Below, piece by piece: positions 29,082-36,809 of a stretch of DNA of 64,000 nucleotides. A program made the position numbers and the translations under genes. Below the pieces are notes generated by a model. That model was given only the letters and a program-made list of their open reading frames with translations, searched no databases and was not told where the DNA came from. Origin of the DNA: JBGSPQ01 sp964346765 (GTDB taxonomy: Bacteria > Patescibacteriota > Gracilibacteria > UBA1369); NCBI GenBank assembly GCA_964346765.1, contig CAYFWB010000005.1, positions 1 through 64,000 on the forward strand, given 5' to 3'. Position 1 is the first letter of the stretch; each line of letters opens with the position of its first letter.

Positions 29082-29873
29082 ATGGGTTTTATTTCGCCAA
29101 AAAAAATGCTGGACGGGCGCATCAATACGCTCTTTGGCCCTTTACACGGGGAAAACGTACTTTGTTGCGGTATGGACGAAGCCGGCCGTGGCCCCTGGGC
29201 CGGTCCTGTAGTTGCCTGCGCTTTAGTTTTTAAAAAAGGTTCAATCAGATTACCGGGAATAAAGGACTCCAAAAAATTGTCCGCCATAAAGCGGAACCAG
29301 ATGTATCAAAAAATTGCGCGACAAAGTTATTTTGGCATTGGCCGTGCCGAAGCCGCAGAGATTGATGAGAAGGGATTGATCAAAGCGACAAAAGTAGCTT
29401 ATGAAAGGGCGCTCAGCGGATTAGTTGAGAAAATAAAATGTGATTCAAAGCATGAACAAAATTCTCACTCAGGTCAGAAATCAAATCATTCTCTTCCAAA
29501 CCGCACGAATCCATATAGGGAAAACCACCCAGCCTTAGATGCAAATGCCATACAAATTTTTAATAATTGTCCACTAAACGAACTCTATTCACTGCAACTA
29601 TTCATAGACGGTCGCGACAAATTTAACCTTCCTTATCCCGCAATCAGCATTATCAAAGGTGATGAAAAAGTGAAGTTAATTGCCTGTGCTTCAATTATGG
29701 CCAAAGTTGAGCGTGACAAAATCATGCGCGAGCTTGCGCAAAAACATAGCAACTATGGATTCGAAAAGCACATGGGCTACGGCACCGCGTTGCACCAAAA
29801 AATGTTGGCAAAGTGGGGGATTTGCGACCAGCACAGAAAAAGCTACGCGCCTATACAAAAATTCACCGGGTGA
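29082..29873 (+). CDS. rnhB: Ribonuclease HII
   Basis: Removes RNA from RNA-DNA hybrids, including single misincorporated ribonucleotides. The DEAGRGPWAGP active-site motif, the KKLS segment and the later FIDGRDK acidic site are present. The protein has 263 residues against the usual 190-220. Most of the excess is a hydrophilic insertion of about 35 residues (around 125-160, His/Asn/Ser-rich) in the middle of the catalytic domain. The stop codon lies within a palindromic SD box (29862-29874). Confidence 0.93.
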   Translation: MGFISPKKMLDGRINTLFGPLHGENVLCCGMDEAGRGPWAGPVVACALVFKKGSIRLPGIKDSKKLSAIKRNQMYQKIARQSYFGIGRAEAAEIDEKGLIKATKVAYERALSGLVEKIKCDSKHEQNSHSGQKSNHSLPNRTNPYRENHPALDANAIQIFNNCPLNELYSLQLFIDGRDKFNLPYPAISIIKGDEKVKLIACASIMAKVERDKIMRELAQKHSNYGFEKHMGYGTALHQKMLAKWGICDQHRKSYAPIQKFTG

Positions 29874-29874
29874 A
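29862..29874 (+). promoter_or_regulatory. Palindromic SD box TTCACCNGGTGAA, second copy
   Basis: TTCACCGGGTGAA overlaps the rnhB stop codon and is followed after four bases by an ATG (29879-29881) opening a frame of 35 codons. That frame runs into a strong hairpin and is Arg-rich, so I do not call it a gene. The box stands at the left edge of GC-rich island B. Confidence 0.45.
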
Positions 29875-29907
29875 AGTAATGTCATCCCGGATGGATAAGA
29901 ATTTGCA

Positions 29908-29942
29908 GGCGGGGCGGGAGTTCTTTCGAACCCCGCCCCGCC
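29908..29942 (-). terminator. Strong GC hairpin at the end of island B
   Basis: GGCGGGGCGGG (29908-29918) pairs perfectly with CCCGCCCCGCC (29932-29942), extended by GTTC/GAAC with one bulged A. It lies about 90 bases downstream of the lipoprotein gene at 30029-30499. No U-tract on either strand. Confidence 0.55.
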
Positions 29943-30028
29943 GTAGCAAGACTGTTCGAATTAGCAGAAACCGCATGCGGCCATAACAATAAGCAAGTTC
30001 CCACATGCGGTACCCACCTGTGACGCTC

Positions 30029-30499
30029 CTATTCGCGCACTTCCAACGTCAGGGGTAACTCCCCTGCGCCGGAGCGAACGCGAATTTCGTAACGTCCAGG
30101 GCGCGTGTCCGGGGCCAGCTCCAGAACGGTAAAACCGCCCTGGTTTGCCAGCCGCAGAGGGCCGTTGAACGTCAAGTTACTTGCGTTCTCGGGCTGCGGA
30201 TAGAGGTGCAACCTCATCCGCGTCCCCGCCGGAAGCGCGACGATCGCCCCGGGGGCAATGTCCCGGAGTCCGTCGTCGTCCGTCCAGACACGTATCTGTA
30301 GCGCGGACCACTCCTCGCGCGTCGCGGGGACGGCACTGTCAGTCACGGGATCAGGCCGCGGTGCCGTGGCGGCAGGCGCCGGAGGCGCCGCCTCCGCCTC
30401 CGCCCTCGCCGGCGTTGCCGGCTCGGGCTTGTCCTTGGAACAAGCCGCAAGCAAGAAAGAAAAGCACACGCACGAAACCACAAAATTACTCTTTTTCAT
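30029..30499 (-). CDS. Small lipoprotein (GC-rich island B)
   Basis: 156 residues. Start at the Met of MKKSNFVVSCVCFSF, with a strong GGGAGG SD upstream; a longer open frame to 30637 lacks support. The lipobox is LLAAC (Cys 20). A Pro/Ala/Glu-rich tether (about 25-60) leads to a compact beta-rich domain of about 95 residues. Not recognised. High GC and the SD set it apart from the adjacent rnhB and csaB genes. Confidence 0.75.
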   Translation of the reverse strand: MKKSNFVVSCVCFSFLLAACSKDKPEPATPARAEAEAAPPAPAATAPRPDPVTDSAVPATREEWSALQIRVWTDDDGLRDIAPGAIVALPAGTRMRLHLYPQPENASNLTFNGPLRLANQGGFTVLELAPDTRPGRYEIRVRSGAGELPLTLEVRE

Positions 30500-30822
30500 C
30501 GTTTCCTCCCGCCGCTCTTCACGGCTTCCGTTTTTACCACTCGCAGGCAACGCCCGAATCATATCGGTAGGATTCATGCCTACAAAGTAGTTGTCTAGCT
30601 GCTCTCGCAACGTTAGTTTACTTGATCCCTCCCGCAAATAGTGGAAAGATCTTTAGCCAGAAGTACCGTATTTGAATTAAAATTATCCACCGGGATGACA
30701 AATATCATGCCAACCCGGTGCAAACGGCTCGAAATGCTAAATAGGCCTTTCAGCCGCATTCGACCATAAACAACACAGATTGACGGATTGCAGACTATGA
30801 TTAAAAAATTCCAAAAAGTCAA
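30500..30822 (-). promoter_or_regulatory. Promoter and about 290-nt leader of island B
   Basis: On the minus strand TTGACT (30817-30822), 17 bases, CATAGT (30794-30799). The leader of about 290 bases begins AT-rich and becomes GC-richer towards the SD. It contains GAAGAGCGG shortly before the SD, a nonamer also present in the leader of island A. Confidence 0.4.
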
Positions 30823-30838
30823 ATAAATAAATTTATTT

Positions 30839-31146
30839 TGGGCTAATATAAAGAAGGGCGTGGTAAGGAAATTCTTCTGGTAAGATACCAGAGCCAAAAA
30901 CCCTTAACCACACTCAACATGAGCAAAATACCAAACAAGTTCGCAATAATCAAAAACAATAAAATGTCAGTAAAAATAATAAGAAAAGTAAGATGGAAAG
31001 GGCAAATCACGTGTCCCGGATGTGGATGTATAAATGGTATTACAACACATTCAAACCAAAAAAATGCGGTAAGAAGATATAATTGTCCAAGAACATTTAC
31101 GGATTTAACCGGCACTATATTCGAAAAAACCAAGGTTCCACTTTAA
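30839..31146 (+). mobile_element. IS1595-like transposase fragment
   Basis: The 75-codon frame at 30919-31146 encodes a zinc-ribbon start (RWKGQITCPGCGCINGIT) and then FTDLTGTIFEKTKVPL, the N-terminal signature of ISXO2/IS1595-family transposases. The DDE catalytic domain is absent, and the second Cys pair of the ribbon is degenerate (YNCPRTF lacks one Cys). Upstream at 30860-30911 are nested inverted repeats, including CTGGTA/TACCAG (30877-30882, 30886-30891); a GGGCTAAT at about 30839 may be the old left end. I see no right end. Inactive remnant next to island B. Confidence 0.7.
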
Positions 31147-31149
31147 AAA

Positions 31150-31162
31150 ATTCACCAGGTGA
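31150..31162 (+). promoter_or_regulatory. Palindromic SD box TTCACCNGGTGAA, third copy
   Basis: TTCACCAGGTGAA, four bases, then an ATG (31168-31170) opening a frame of 20 codons that ends (TAA 31228-31230) at the csaB stop on the other strand. The 20-residue product (MRTMAFLQMPQAY...) may be a real micropeptide or chance. The copy lies just right of the transposase fragment. Confidence 0.45.
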
Positions 31163-31226
31163 ACTTTATGCGTACAATGGCTTTTTTGCAAATGCCGCAA
31201 GCGTATTTTGCCCCTGTCAGTAATTT

Positions 31227-32471
31227 TTAACATAAAGATTCCATTATATCGGATAAAATTCTTACATGATCCTTGGCTTTCGCCCTTAATTCAATCGATT
31301 TTTGCTTCATTTCCGCCCGGATTTCATTTCTTTCTTTGCTGATTTTTTCGTATTTCTCCGTTAACAGTGGCAGTGAAATGGTCTTCAAATCTATCACAAA
31401 GCCATCCATACCCAGTTTTTTTGCCGACTCGCGCACTTTGGAACTATAAGAAATGCCAATAAACGGGCAACCCGCCAGCGCCGAGAAAATCAAACTGTGC
31501 AGTCGCATTCCGCAAACAAAATCCGCCCGCGACATTAATTCAATTACTTTGTTGTGATCGGAGCTGTATTCATAAATCTCCGCGAATTCATCCCCAACCG
31601 AAGTCCTGTTTGGCTGATTTTGATTTCCTTTCCCCCCATTCTTAAGGGATTTCAGTCTTCCTATCCGATCCAAGATTGTGTTCAAGCAGGTTACGTCGTT
31701 GTCCTTTAAAATCTGAAAAGGCATAAGTACTGATTTTACGCCGTGTTTGCGCCAAAGCCATATGATAAAAGCCGCCAAAGTCTCATAAAAAGTATCCGCC
31801 TCTGCATTTTTCCACGGCCTCACCGAAAAGACCGCCAGCTTCTCCGGAGAATCAGTCCCACTGTTTTTCAAATACTCATCTCCCAATGCAAAAACCGGAT
31901 CCGCCAACTCCGTCACCTTCTTAACTCCCAGTTCCGCCAGCAATTCCACCGATTTCTTGTCCCGTACAGTTGCTCCACGCGCATTCAAATAAACATTCCG
32001 GGTCATATCCCTGCCAAAAGAAGTCCTTAAAGGTCCCACGCTCTGCCCCATGCAAAAAACAGGAACACCAAACATCCGGGCAATCCGCGCCTGCAGAGAC
32101 CAGATCAAAATCGCCATTTTTTTTTCATCGGTAAAAAGTCCTCCACCTCCCAAAATAAACAAATCCGCCCCGCGAATCGCATCTATCGTGCGGCCGATGG
32201 TTCCGCCGAAAATCCCTCTAAAAAAAGACCTTACGCCCGCCGGAAACAAAAATTCAACATGCACCTTGTGCAACATGGCCGTGGACTCGGGGTTAGCGCT
32301 CAAAACCGTTACAATGAGCTCTTTTTTTGACTTAGAGTTGATAAAAGCCTCATTAACAATGCTCAAAATCGCATCCAAAATAGCCTCATCGCCCAAATTG
32401 GTGGCGCCGTAGTTGCCACAAATAACAACGTTAAACGTGTTCTTGCGCGATATGTTATCACCTGACTTCAT
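31227..32471 (-). CDS. csaB: CsaB-type polysaccharide pyruvyl transferase
   Basis: Adds ketal-pyruvate to cell-wall polysaccharide; in Gram-positive bacteria this modification anchors S-layer proteins with SLH domains. 414 residues with the family motifs GNYGATNLGDEAIL, FILGGGGLFTD, MGQSVGPL and a C-terminal MRLHSLIFSALAGCP. No membrane segment, so cytoplasmic. No SLH protein is visible in the window. It stands alone on the minus strand. Confidence 0.9.
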   Translation of the reverse strand: MKSGDNISRKNTFNVVICGNYGATNLGDEAILDAILSIVNEAFINSKSKKELIVTVLSANPESTAMLHKVHVEFLFPAGVRSFFRGIFGGTIGRTIDAIRGADLFILGGGGLFTDEKKMAILIWSLQARIARMFGVPVFCMGQSVGPLRTSFGRDMTRNVYLNARGATVRDKKSVELLAELGVKKVTELADPVFALGDEYLKNSGTDSPEKLAVFSVRPWKNAEADTFYETLAAFIIWLWRKHGVKSVLMPFQILKDNDVTCLNTILDRIGRLKSLKNGGKGNQNQPNRTSVGDEFAEIYEYSSDHNKVIELMSRADFVCGMRLHSLIFSALAGCPFIGISYSSKVRESAKKLGMDGFVIDLKTISLPLLTEKYEKISKERNEIRAEMKQKSIELRAKAKDHVRILSDIMESLC

Positions 32472-32635
32472 AATTTGTTTTTAAACCCATCATCTTTGTG
32501 GATGTGTCCCTTTAATTATCCATATTATTGTCCAGATTGGAAAGAAATAATCGCCTGTAACCCTATTCAGCGCTACATCCAAACCAAAACTCACTACCGT
32601 AATGAAAAGGGGGAACATGTATTAAACCTAATGGT

Positions 32636-32648
32636 CGGATAGTATCCG
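32636..32648. promoter_or_regulatory. Small palindrome upstream of the barrel-like gene
   Basis: CGGATA-G-TATCCG, 40 bases before the ATG at 32688. It is positioned where an operator or leader hairpin could act. No convincing -35/-10 pair is visible around it. Confidence 0.3.
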
Positions 32649-32687
32649 GCACTTAATAATAAATCTATAACCTTAAACCAATTCCAA

Positions 32688-33935
32688 ATGCATGAAAAAC
32701 ACCAGCGGCAAGCCGGAACGGAAAGTGCTTTAAAAGCGCCCTCCGTTATGGATGAATCCCGCAAAACAACAGAAACAAAAGCTGACCCGACCGCGCCAAG
32801 GTCACTTGCGAACAAATATGCAAAAAAAATAGGGGCATGCCTGGTTCCCGTAATTGCACTTTATGGACCGGACGCGCGCGCCCACCTTCCCGAAACCACT
32901 CCCAGCAACATTGAAACGCGCGTCTACGTAACGGACGGTCCGCGTGCCGATCTTGTACGCGAGTCTTCAGAAAACCTTGCCGTTAAAGTCAATCCCGAAG
33001 AAAGTGTTTCCGTAGTCTGGATGTCAAAAGGACTAAAATGCGATGGAAGAGAACCTGACAATCCCGAAAGATACCTTGTTCCCCCTTCAACGGAACTTTC
33101 GTGCACAACAGAAACCGAAGATAACATCATGAACGGAGTTACTTCGGTAACCGCGCGCATTCCCGCGCCTCTTACAGCGGGCTCATACTCATTTGATGTT
33201 ACCGACTGTGATACCTGCAGACGAGATATCGCGGTTACGCCATTGGCACCGGTTATTACAGAGGAAAGCGGTTACACCCGTCCGCAAATAGACGAAAACA
33301 TAAGCAAAATAGATGGCGGAGAAAACTGCTGTGATCTTTCAGCGGGATTAATTATCAAACCCGATATGGGAAGTTCAACCGCCACCGAAGGCTATGGCGC
33401 CAACATAGAATTTCAGGCCAGACCCCATCAAAATTTTGGAATCGGCATGCAATACAGCTACTCGGTTGCGGATGTCTGGCTTAACCCGGAATTACAACGT
33501 GGCATCTCTACAGATAACACCCACCCGGAACATTTGCATCAGCTTCACACCAAAGGTGTGTTTACTGCCCCCGTCATAACCGGCGACCATGACTGGCTAA
33601 GGCTGGAAGTTGGGGGACTGCTGGGCGGATCAATCTGGCATTATGAAAACATGCCTTACGATCAATATCAGGGCGATGTCGGCGCCGACAATTACAGCTG
33701 GCAGGTAAAAAGCTCTCAAAATCAAACCAGAATGACATTTGACGTTGGCGCGACCGCCGGAGCAAGGTTTTATCCTCACGAAAACGTCATGTTGCAGGTG
33801 GGAGTGGACGCTATCACAAACGTCAACGGTCACGACCGGATTCGCAGTGAAAACACGCAGACATACGCCGAACCCGAAAACAGCGATCATGACTTAAGAT
33901 TGGATGTAAAAGCCAATCTTGGCGTGTCGTTTTAA
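32688..33935 (+). CDS. Exported barrel-like protein, AT-dialect copy
   Basis: 415 residues. About 47 polar residues precede a signal-like segment (KKIGACLVPVIALYG...ARA). A globular beta domain with paired Cys (about 75-190) follows, then NCCDLSAGL and a C-terminal region of alternating polar and hydrophobic strands ending in LGVSF. A terminal Phe after amphipathic strands is the outer-membrane-barrel pattern. It is colinear over its whole mature length with the gene at 35663 (shared motifs NCCDL, QPEHLHQL/HPEHLHQL, EVGGL, IWHYE, YDQYQG). No SD. It is followed after 33 bases by the Gly-rich lipoprotein gene, the same order as the GC-rich pair. Confidence 0.75.
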   Translation: MHEKHQRQAGTESALKAPSVMDESRKTTETKADPTAPRSLANKYAKKIGACLVPVIALYGPDARAHLPETTPSNIETRVYVTDGPRADLVRESSENLAVKVNPEESVSVVWMSKGLKCDGREPDNPERYLVPPSTELSCTTETEDNIMNGVTSVTARIPAPLTAGSYSFDVTDCDTCRRDIAVTPLAPVITEESGYTRPQIDENISKIDGGENCCDLSAGLIIKPDMGSSTATEGYGANIEFQARPHQNFGIGMQYSYSVADVWLNPELQRGISTDNTHPEHLHQLHTKGVFTAPVITGDHDWLRLEVGGLLGGSIWHYENMPYDQYQGDVGADNYSWQVKSSQNQTRMTFDVGATAGARFYPHENVMLQVGVDAITNVNGHDRIRSENTQTYAEPENSDHDLRLDVKANLGVSF

Positions 33936-33968
33936 ACGAAATTATCAATATCCATAACCATTTTCAAG

Positions 33969-34937
33969 ATGACGGAAAATTTTTTTACACGAGAAGTAAT
34001 TCAGGCTCCCAAAGCGGTAGCTCAGAGGGAAGGATCAGTTAAATGGAGAATCGGCTTAATTGCCGCGCTGGTCGCAGCCGGTTGCGGTGATACCGTAAAT
34101 CCACCACAGGGTGCGGATTTTTGTTTAGGCGGACCGTGCCCCGGAAGCGCCGGTAATCTCGATGGTGGAATTGACGGAACAAGCGGAACCGGTGGAGTTG
34201 ACGGAGCCGCGGGCGGAAAAGGCGGATACGCGGGAAAAGGCGGATACGCGGGAGAAGGCGGATATTCGGGAGAAGGCGGATATTCGGGAGAAGGCGGATA
34301 TTCGGGAGAAGGCGGATACGCGGGAGAAGGTGGATACGCGGGAGAAGGTGGATACGCGGGAGAAGGTGGATACGCGGGGGAAGGCGGATACGCGGGAGAA
34401 GGCGGATATGCGGGGGAAGGCGGATACGCGGGGGAAGGCGGATACGCGGGAGAAGGCGGATATGCGGGAGAAGGCGGATATGCGGGAGAAGCGGGAACCG
34501 GCGGACTGGATGGCGGCGCGGGAACCGGCGGACTGGATGGCGGCGCGGGAACCGGCGGACTGGACGGCGGCGCGGGAACCGGCGGACTGGATGGCGGCGC
34601 GGGAACCGGCGGACTGGACGGCGGCGCAGGAACCGGCGGACTGGACGGCGGAGACTCGGGACCAATCACCTGCCTGCCTCACGAAACCGTATGCAACGGA
34701 GTATGCGTGAATACCCTTACCGACAGAGAAAATTGTGGCAATTGCAACGTTTCCTGCGATGATCAAATCTATAATTCCATCTGTATAGACGGACATTGCG
34801 GATGCTACCCAAACGTCGGTTTACTCAATTGCGAGGGAGAATGTGTTTCATTTTTGGAAGATGAAGAAAACTGTGGTGGATGTAACGTACAGTGTTCCTC
34901 TACTCAAACATGCATCAACGGAAATTGCATAAATTGA
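33969..34937 (+). CDS. Gly-rich tandem-repeat lipoprotein, AT-dialect copy
   Basis: 322 residues. A polar N-terminal extension precedes a lipoprotein signal ending in VAAGC (Cys 39). Next come FCLGGPCPGS, 15 copies of a GGYAGE-type hexapeptide, six copies of AGTGGLDGG and a Cys-rich C-terminal domain of about 90 residues (CLPHETVCNGVCV ... QTCINGNCIN). The N-terminal motif and the Cys-rich domain are clearly homologous to the start of the 36810 gene, but the repeat units differ and the protein stops where the other continues into metal-binding repeats. No SD. Probably a surface stalk with a disulphide-bonded head. Confidence 0.8.
   Translation: MTENFFTREVIQAPKAVAQREGSVKWRIGLIAALVAAGCGDTVNPPQGADFCLGGPCPGSAGNLDGGIDGTSGTGGVDGAAGGKGGYAGKGGYAGEGGYSGEGGYSGEGGYSGEGGYAGEGGYAGEGGYAGEGGYAGEGGYAGEGGYAGEGGYAGEGGYAGEGGYAGEGGYAGEAGTGGLDGGAGTGGLDGGAGTGGLDGGAGTGGLDGGAGTGGLDGGAGTGGLDGGDSGPITCLPHETVCNGVCVNTLTDRENCGNCNVSCDDQIYNSICIDGHCGCYPNVGLLNCEGECVSFLEDEENCGGCNVQCSSTQTCINGNCIN
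34221..34652 (+). repeat. In-frame tandem repeats: 15 x 18 bp and 6 x 27 bp
   Basis: 34221-34490 holds 15 units of 18 bases (GGYAGE, early units GGYSGE). 34491-34652 holds 6 units of 27 bases (AGTGGLDGG). Units are almost identical in DNA, as expected from recent slippage or unequal crossover, so copy number probably varies between strains. Confidence 0.95.
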
Positions 34938-34970
34938 GATAAAATAATTAAGGACGATAAATAATTCATA

Positions 34971-35002
34971 AAGCGGAATATCAAATAGTATTCCGCTTTT
35001 TT
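34971..35002 (+). terminator. Rho-independent terminator after the repeat lipoprotein
   Basis: AAGCGGAATA / TATTCCGCTT form a perfect 10-base stem with an 8-base loop, followed by a T-run. It closes the 32688-34937 transcription unit. Confidence 0.9.
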
Positions 35003-35024
35003 GCTAATAATATAGTCACGCAAC

Positions 35025-35058
35025 TATTATTGACAAAACGTCAATAATAATGTACAGT
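35025..35058 (+). promoter_or_regulatory. Promoter of island C with palindromic operator over the -35
   Basis: TTGACA (35030-35035), a 17-base spacer and TACAGT (35053-35058). The perfect inverted repeat TATTATTGAC / GTCAATAATA (35025-35034 and 35040-35049, 5-base centre) covers the -35 and most of the spacer. A repressor bound here would block the promoter. The sequence is AT-rich and host-like although the operon it drives is GC-rich. Confidence 0.65.
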
Positions 35059-35662
35059 TTTTGCCAATTCGTTTACCCTTGTTCAAGTGGTGCAAATTTG
35101 CTTAAAACAAGCAAAAAAAACGACGCTCGCTACGGCGGGCGGTCAGGCATGTGCGTATGTAAAAACTCGCAAAGTTGGCTCCCGAAAGGTTGAGTCCGCC
35201 ACTTAGAAACGGGTCGAATTGGCGATCTTTAACAATTTGGCCTATCTTCATAATTATTTTTGCTTTGGGGAATTCGCCTCATGTTTGCTTGCAGGATTTA
35301 CAGGCAGGCATGAGGTGAACATCCCCGAAGCAGGGTGAAAAGTTTTGGCGACCCACAGTGGCGCGCTTTTACCCAAACCGTAATGGCGGACTCCCTTTGT
35401 GGATGATCCGTCAAAACGAAAAAGAAAGGAAGGTGGACACGAAAAGTCCTTTTCTGGTGGAGACACCAAACCATTCGGAAAGAAAGGAAGGTGAGCACGC
35501 AAAACCCGTTTACGGCGCTTTTGCGACAAAACCCAAACCCAAGAAAGGAGGTGAACTTATAGGAACCGATTGCTTTGCTTGACTTAGTTGACATGTACGA
35601 ACGAAACCGCCGGCCCAACCCCCGCGGGGTGACCGGCACAAACCAGATTTTAGGAGGACAAA
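35059..35662 (+). other. About 600-nt leader of island C with three SD-like repeats
   Basis: No convincing gene. Composition shifts from AT-rich to GC-rich along the leader. The purine box AAGAAAGGARGGTG, or a close form, occurs at 35422, 35480 and 35541, spaced 58 and 61 bases, each resembling an SD. A real SD (AGGAGG) precedes the ATG at 35663. A 74-codon frame at 35358-35582 crosses the boxes but has no recognisable content. The leader could be regulatory or a relic of inactive genes. Confidence 0.4.
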
Positions 35663-36799
35663 ATGCGCTATAACGCGCTTGCGGTCTTGACCGCACTGTG
35701 TCTCTTCCTGGTCGCTCTGACGGCTTCGGCCCAAGAGCGACGCCTGGCTTCCATGCAACATGGCAGTCAGGACAAGGCGGCGCCGTCCGGCGTCGCCACC
35801 CGTGTCTTCGTGACCGCGGGTGAACAGGTCACCGGTCAGGTGAACGGCCCCGCCGTCCACCTGACCTCAAGCGAAAACCTCTCCGTCGTCTGGATGGCCC
35901 CGTCTCTTCGCTGCGCCGGTGGCCGTCCGGAAAATGCAGACAGCTTTTCGGTGCCCTCGGGGGCCGAGCTTACTTGCATGACGGATAACTCGGGCGTGAC
36001 GAGCGGCATTACCGCCGTCACCGCCCGGCTCGCAGCTCCCGTCTCCAGCGGGAATTATCGTTTCGGTGTAAACGGCTGCGCCTCGTGCGCCCGGAACATC
36101 ACCGTCACGACCAATTCGCCATTCCTCACCACCGACACGGGTTACACCCGCGACCAGGTGAACGAGGAAGTGAGTAAAGTCAGCCACCGCGGCGATAACT
36201 GTTGCGACCTCGCGGGCGGGTACTTGCTTATGCCTGACACGGCCGACTCGACGGCGAGCGAGGGACACGGGTTCAACCTAATGTTCCAAACCCGCCCGCT
36301 CGAAATGTTGGGCGTTGGACTGCAGTACACGTACTCAGTCCAGAACGTATGGCTGAATCAGTATGAGCGTGACGCTTGGACTGACGATGACCAGCCCGAA
36401 CACCTTCACCAGCTCCATGGCAGGGTCGTCTTCTCGGCCCCGGTCGCTGACTGGTGCAGGCTGGAAGTCGGCGGCCTCGTTGGCGCCGGCATCTGGCACT
36501 ACGAAAGCTTCGCGTACGACCAGTATCAGGGCTCCCAGCCCGACGGCTCGTACACGTGGCAAACGGAGAACGTCAACAATCAGACGCAAACCACGTTTGA
36601 TGTTGGCGGCACCGGTGGGGTGAATTTCTACCCCACTGACCACTTTCTTATTCAGCTCGGTATTGACGCCGTCACTAACGTGAATGGCATCAACCGGGTT
36701 CGCGCCAACACAGAAACCCCCAACCGGATGTTGCCGGATGGCGAGGACGGGCACGACCTGCGCCTCGCTCTGAAGCTCAACCTCGGCGTGGCCTTTTAA
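35663..36799 (+). CDS. Exported barrel-like protein, GC-dialect copy
   Basis: 378 residues with a classical signal peptide (ALAVLTALCLFLVALTASAQ). A beta domain with paired Cys (about 45-160) is followed by NCCDLAGG and a strand-rich C-terminal part ending in LNLGVAF, an outer-membrane-barrel-like end. It is homologous along its mature length to the gene at 32688. It is preceded by AGGAGG at ideal spacing and followed after 10 bases by the lipoprotein gene, whose SD overlaps this gene's stop codon. GC-rich codon use. Probably acquired from a Gram-negative donor; the donor is inference. Confidence 0.78.
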   Translation: MRYNALAVLTALCLFLVALTASAQERRLASMQHGSQDKAAPSGVATRVFVTAGEQVTGQVNGPAVHLTSSENLSVVWMAPSLRCAGGRPENADSFSVPSGAELTCMTDNSGVTSGITAVTARLAAPVSSGNYRFGVNGCASCARNITVTTNSPFLTTDTGYTRDQVNEEVSKVSHRGDNCCDLAGGYLLMPDTADSTASEGHGFNLMFQTRPLEMLGVGLQYTYSVQNVWLNQYERDAWTDDDQPEHLHQLHGRVVFSAPVADWCRLEVGGLVGAGIWHYESFAYDQYQGSQPDGSYTWQTENVNNQTQTTFDVGGTGGVNFYPTDHFLIQLGIDAVTNVNGINRVRANTETPNRMLPDGEDGHDLRLALKLNLGVAF

Positions 36800-36809
36800 G
36801 GAGGGCGAC

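Noticed and set aside
29879..29986. 35-codon frame after the SD box at rnhB
   Set aside because: The frame passes through the GC hairpin and its Arg/Pro-rich sequence follows from that hairpin; no other support.
34221..34652. CRISPR-like regular repeats
   Set aside because: Units of 18 and 27 bases are contiguous with no spacers and stay in one reading frame; they are coding tandem repeats.
34022..34796. Long open frames antisense to and overlapping the Gly-rich lipoprotein
   Set aside because: They exist because the 18- and 27-base repeats lack stop codons in every frame; the translated Ser/Pro/Arg repeats have no signal peptide, domain or initiation site.
35358..35582. 74-codon frame in the island C leader
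   Set aside because: No SD, no recognisable content, and it runs across the purine boxes. Kept as leader sequence.
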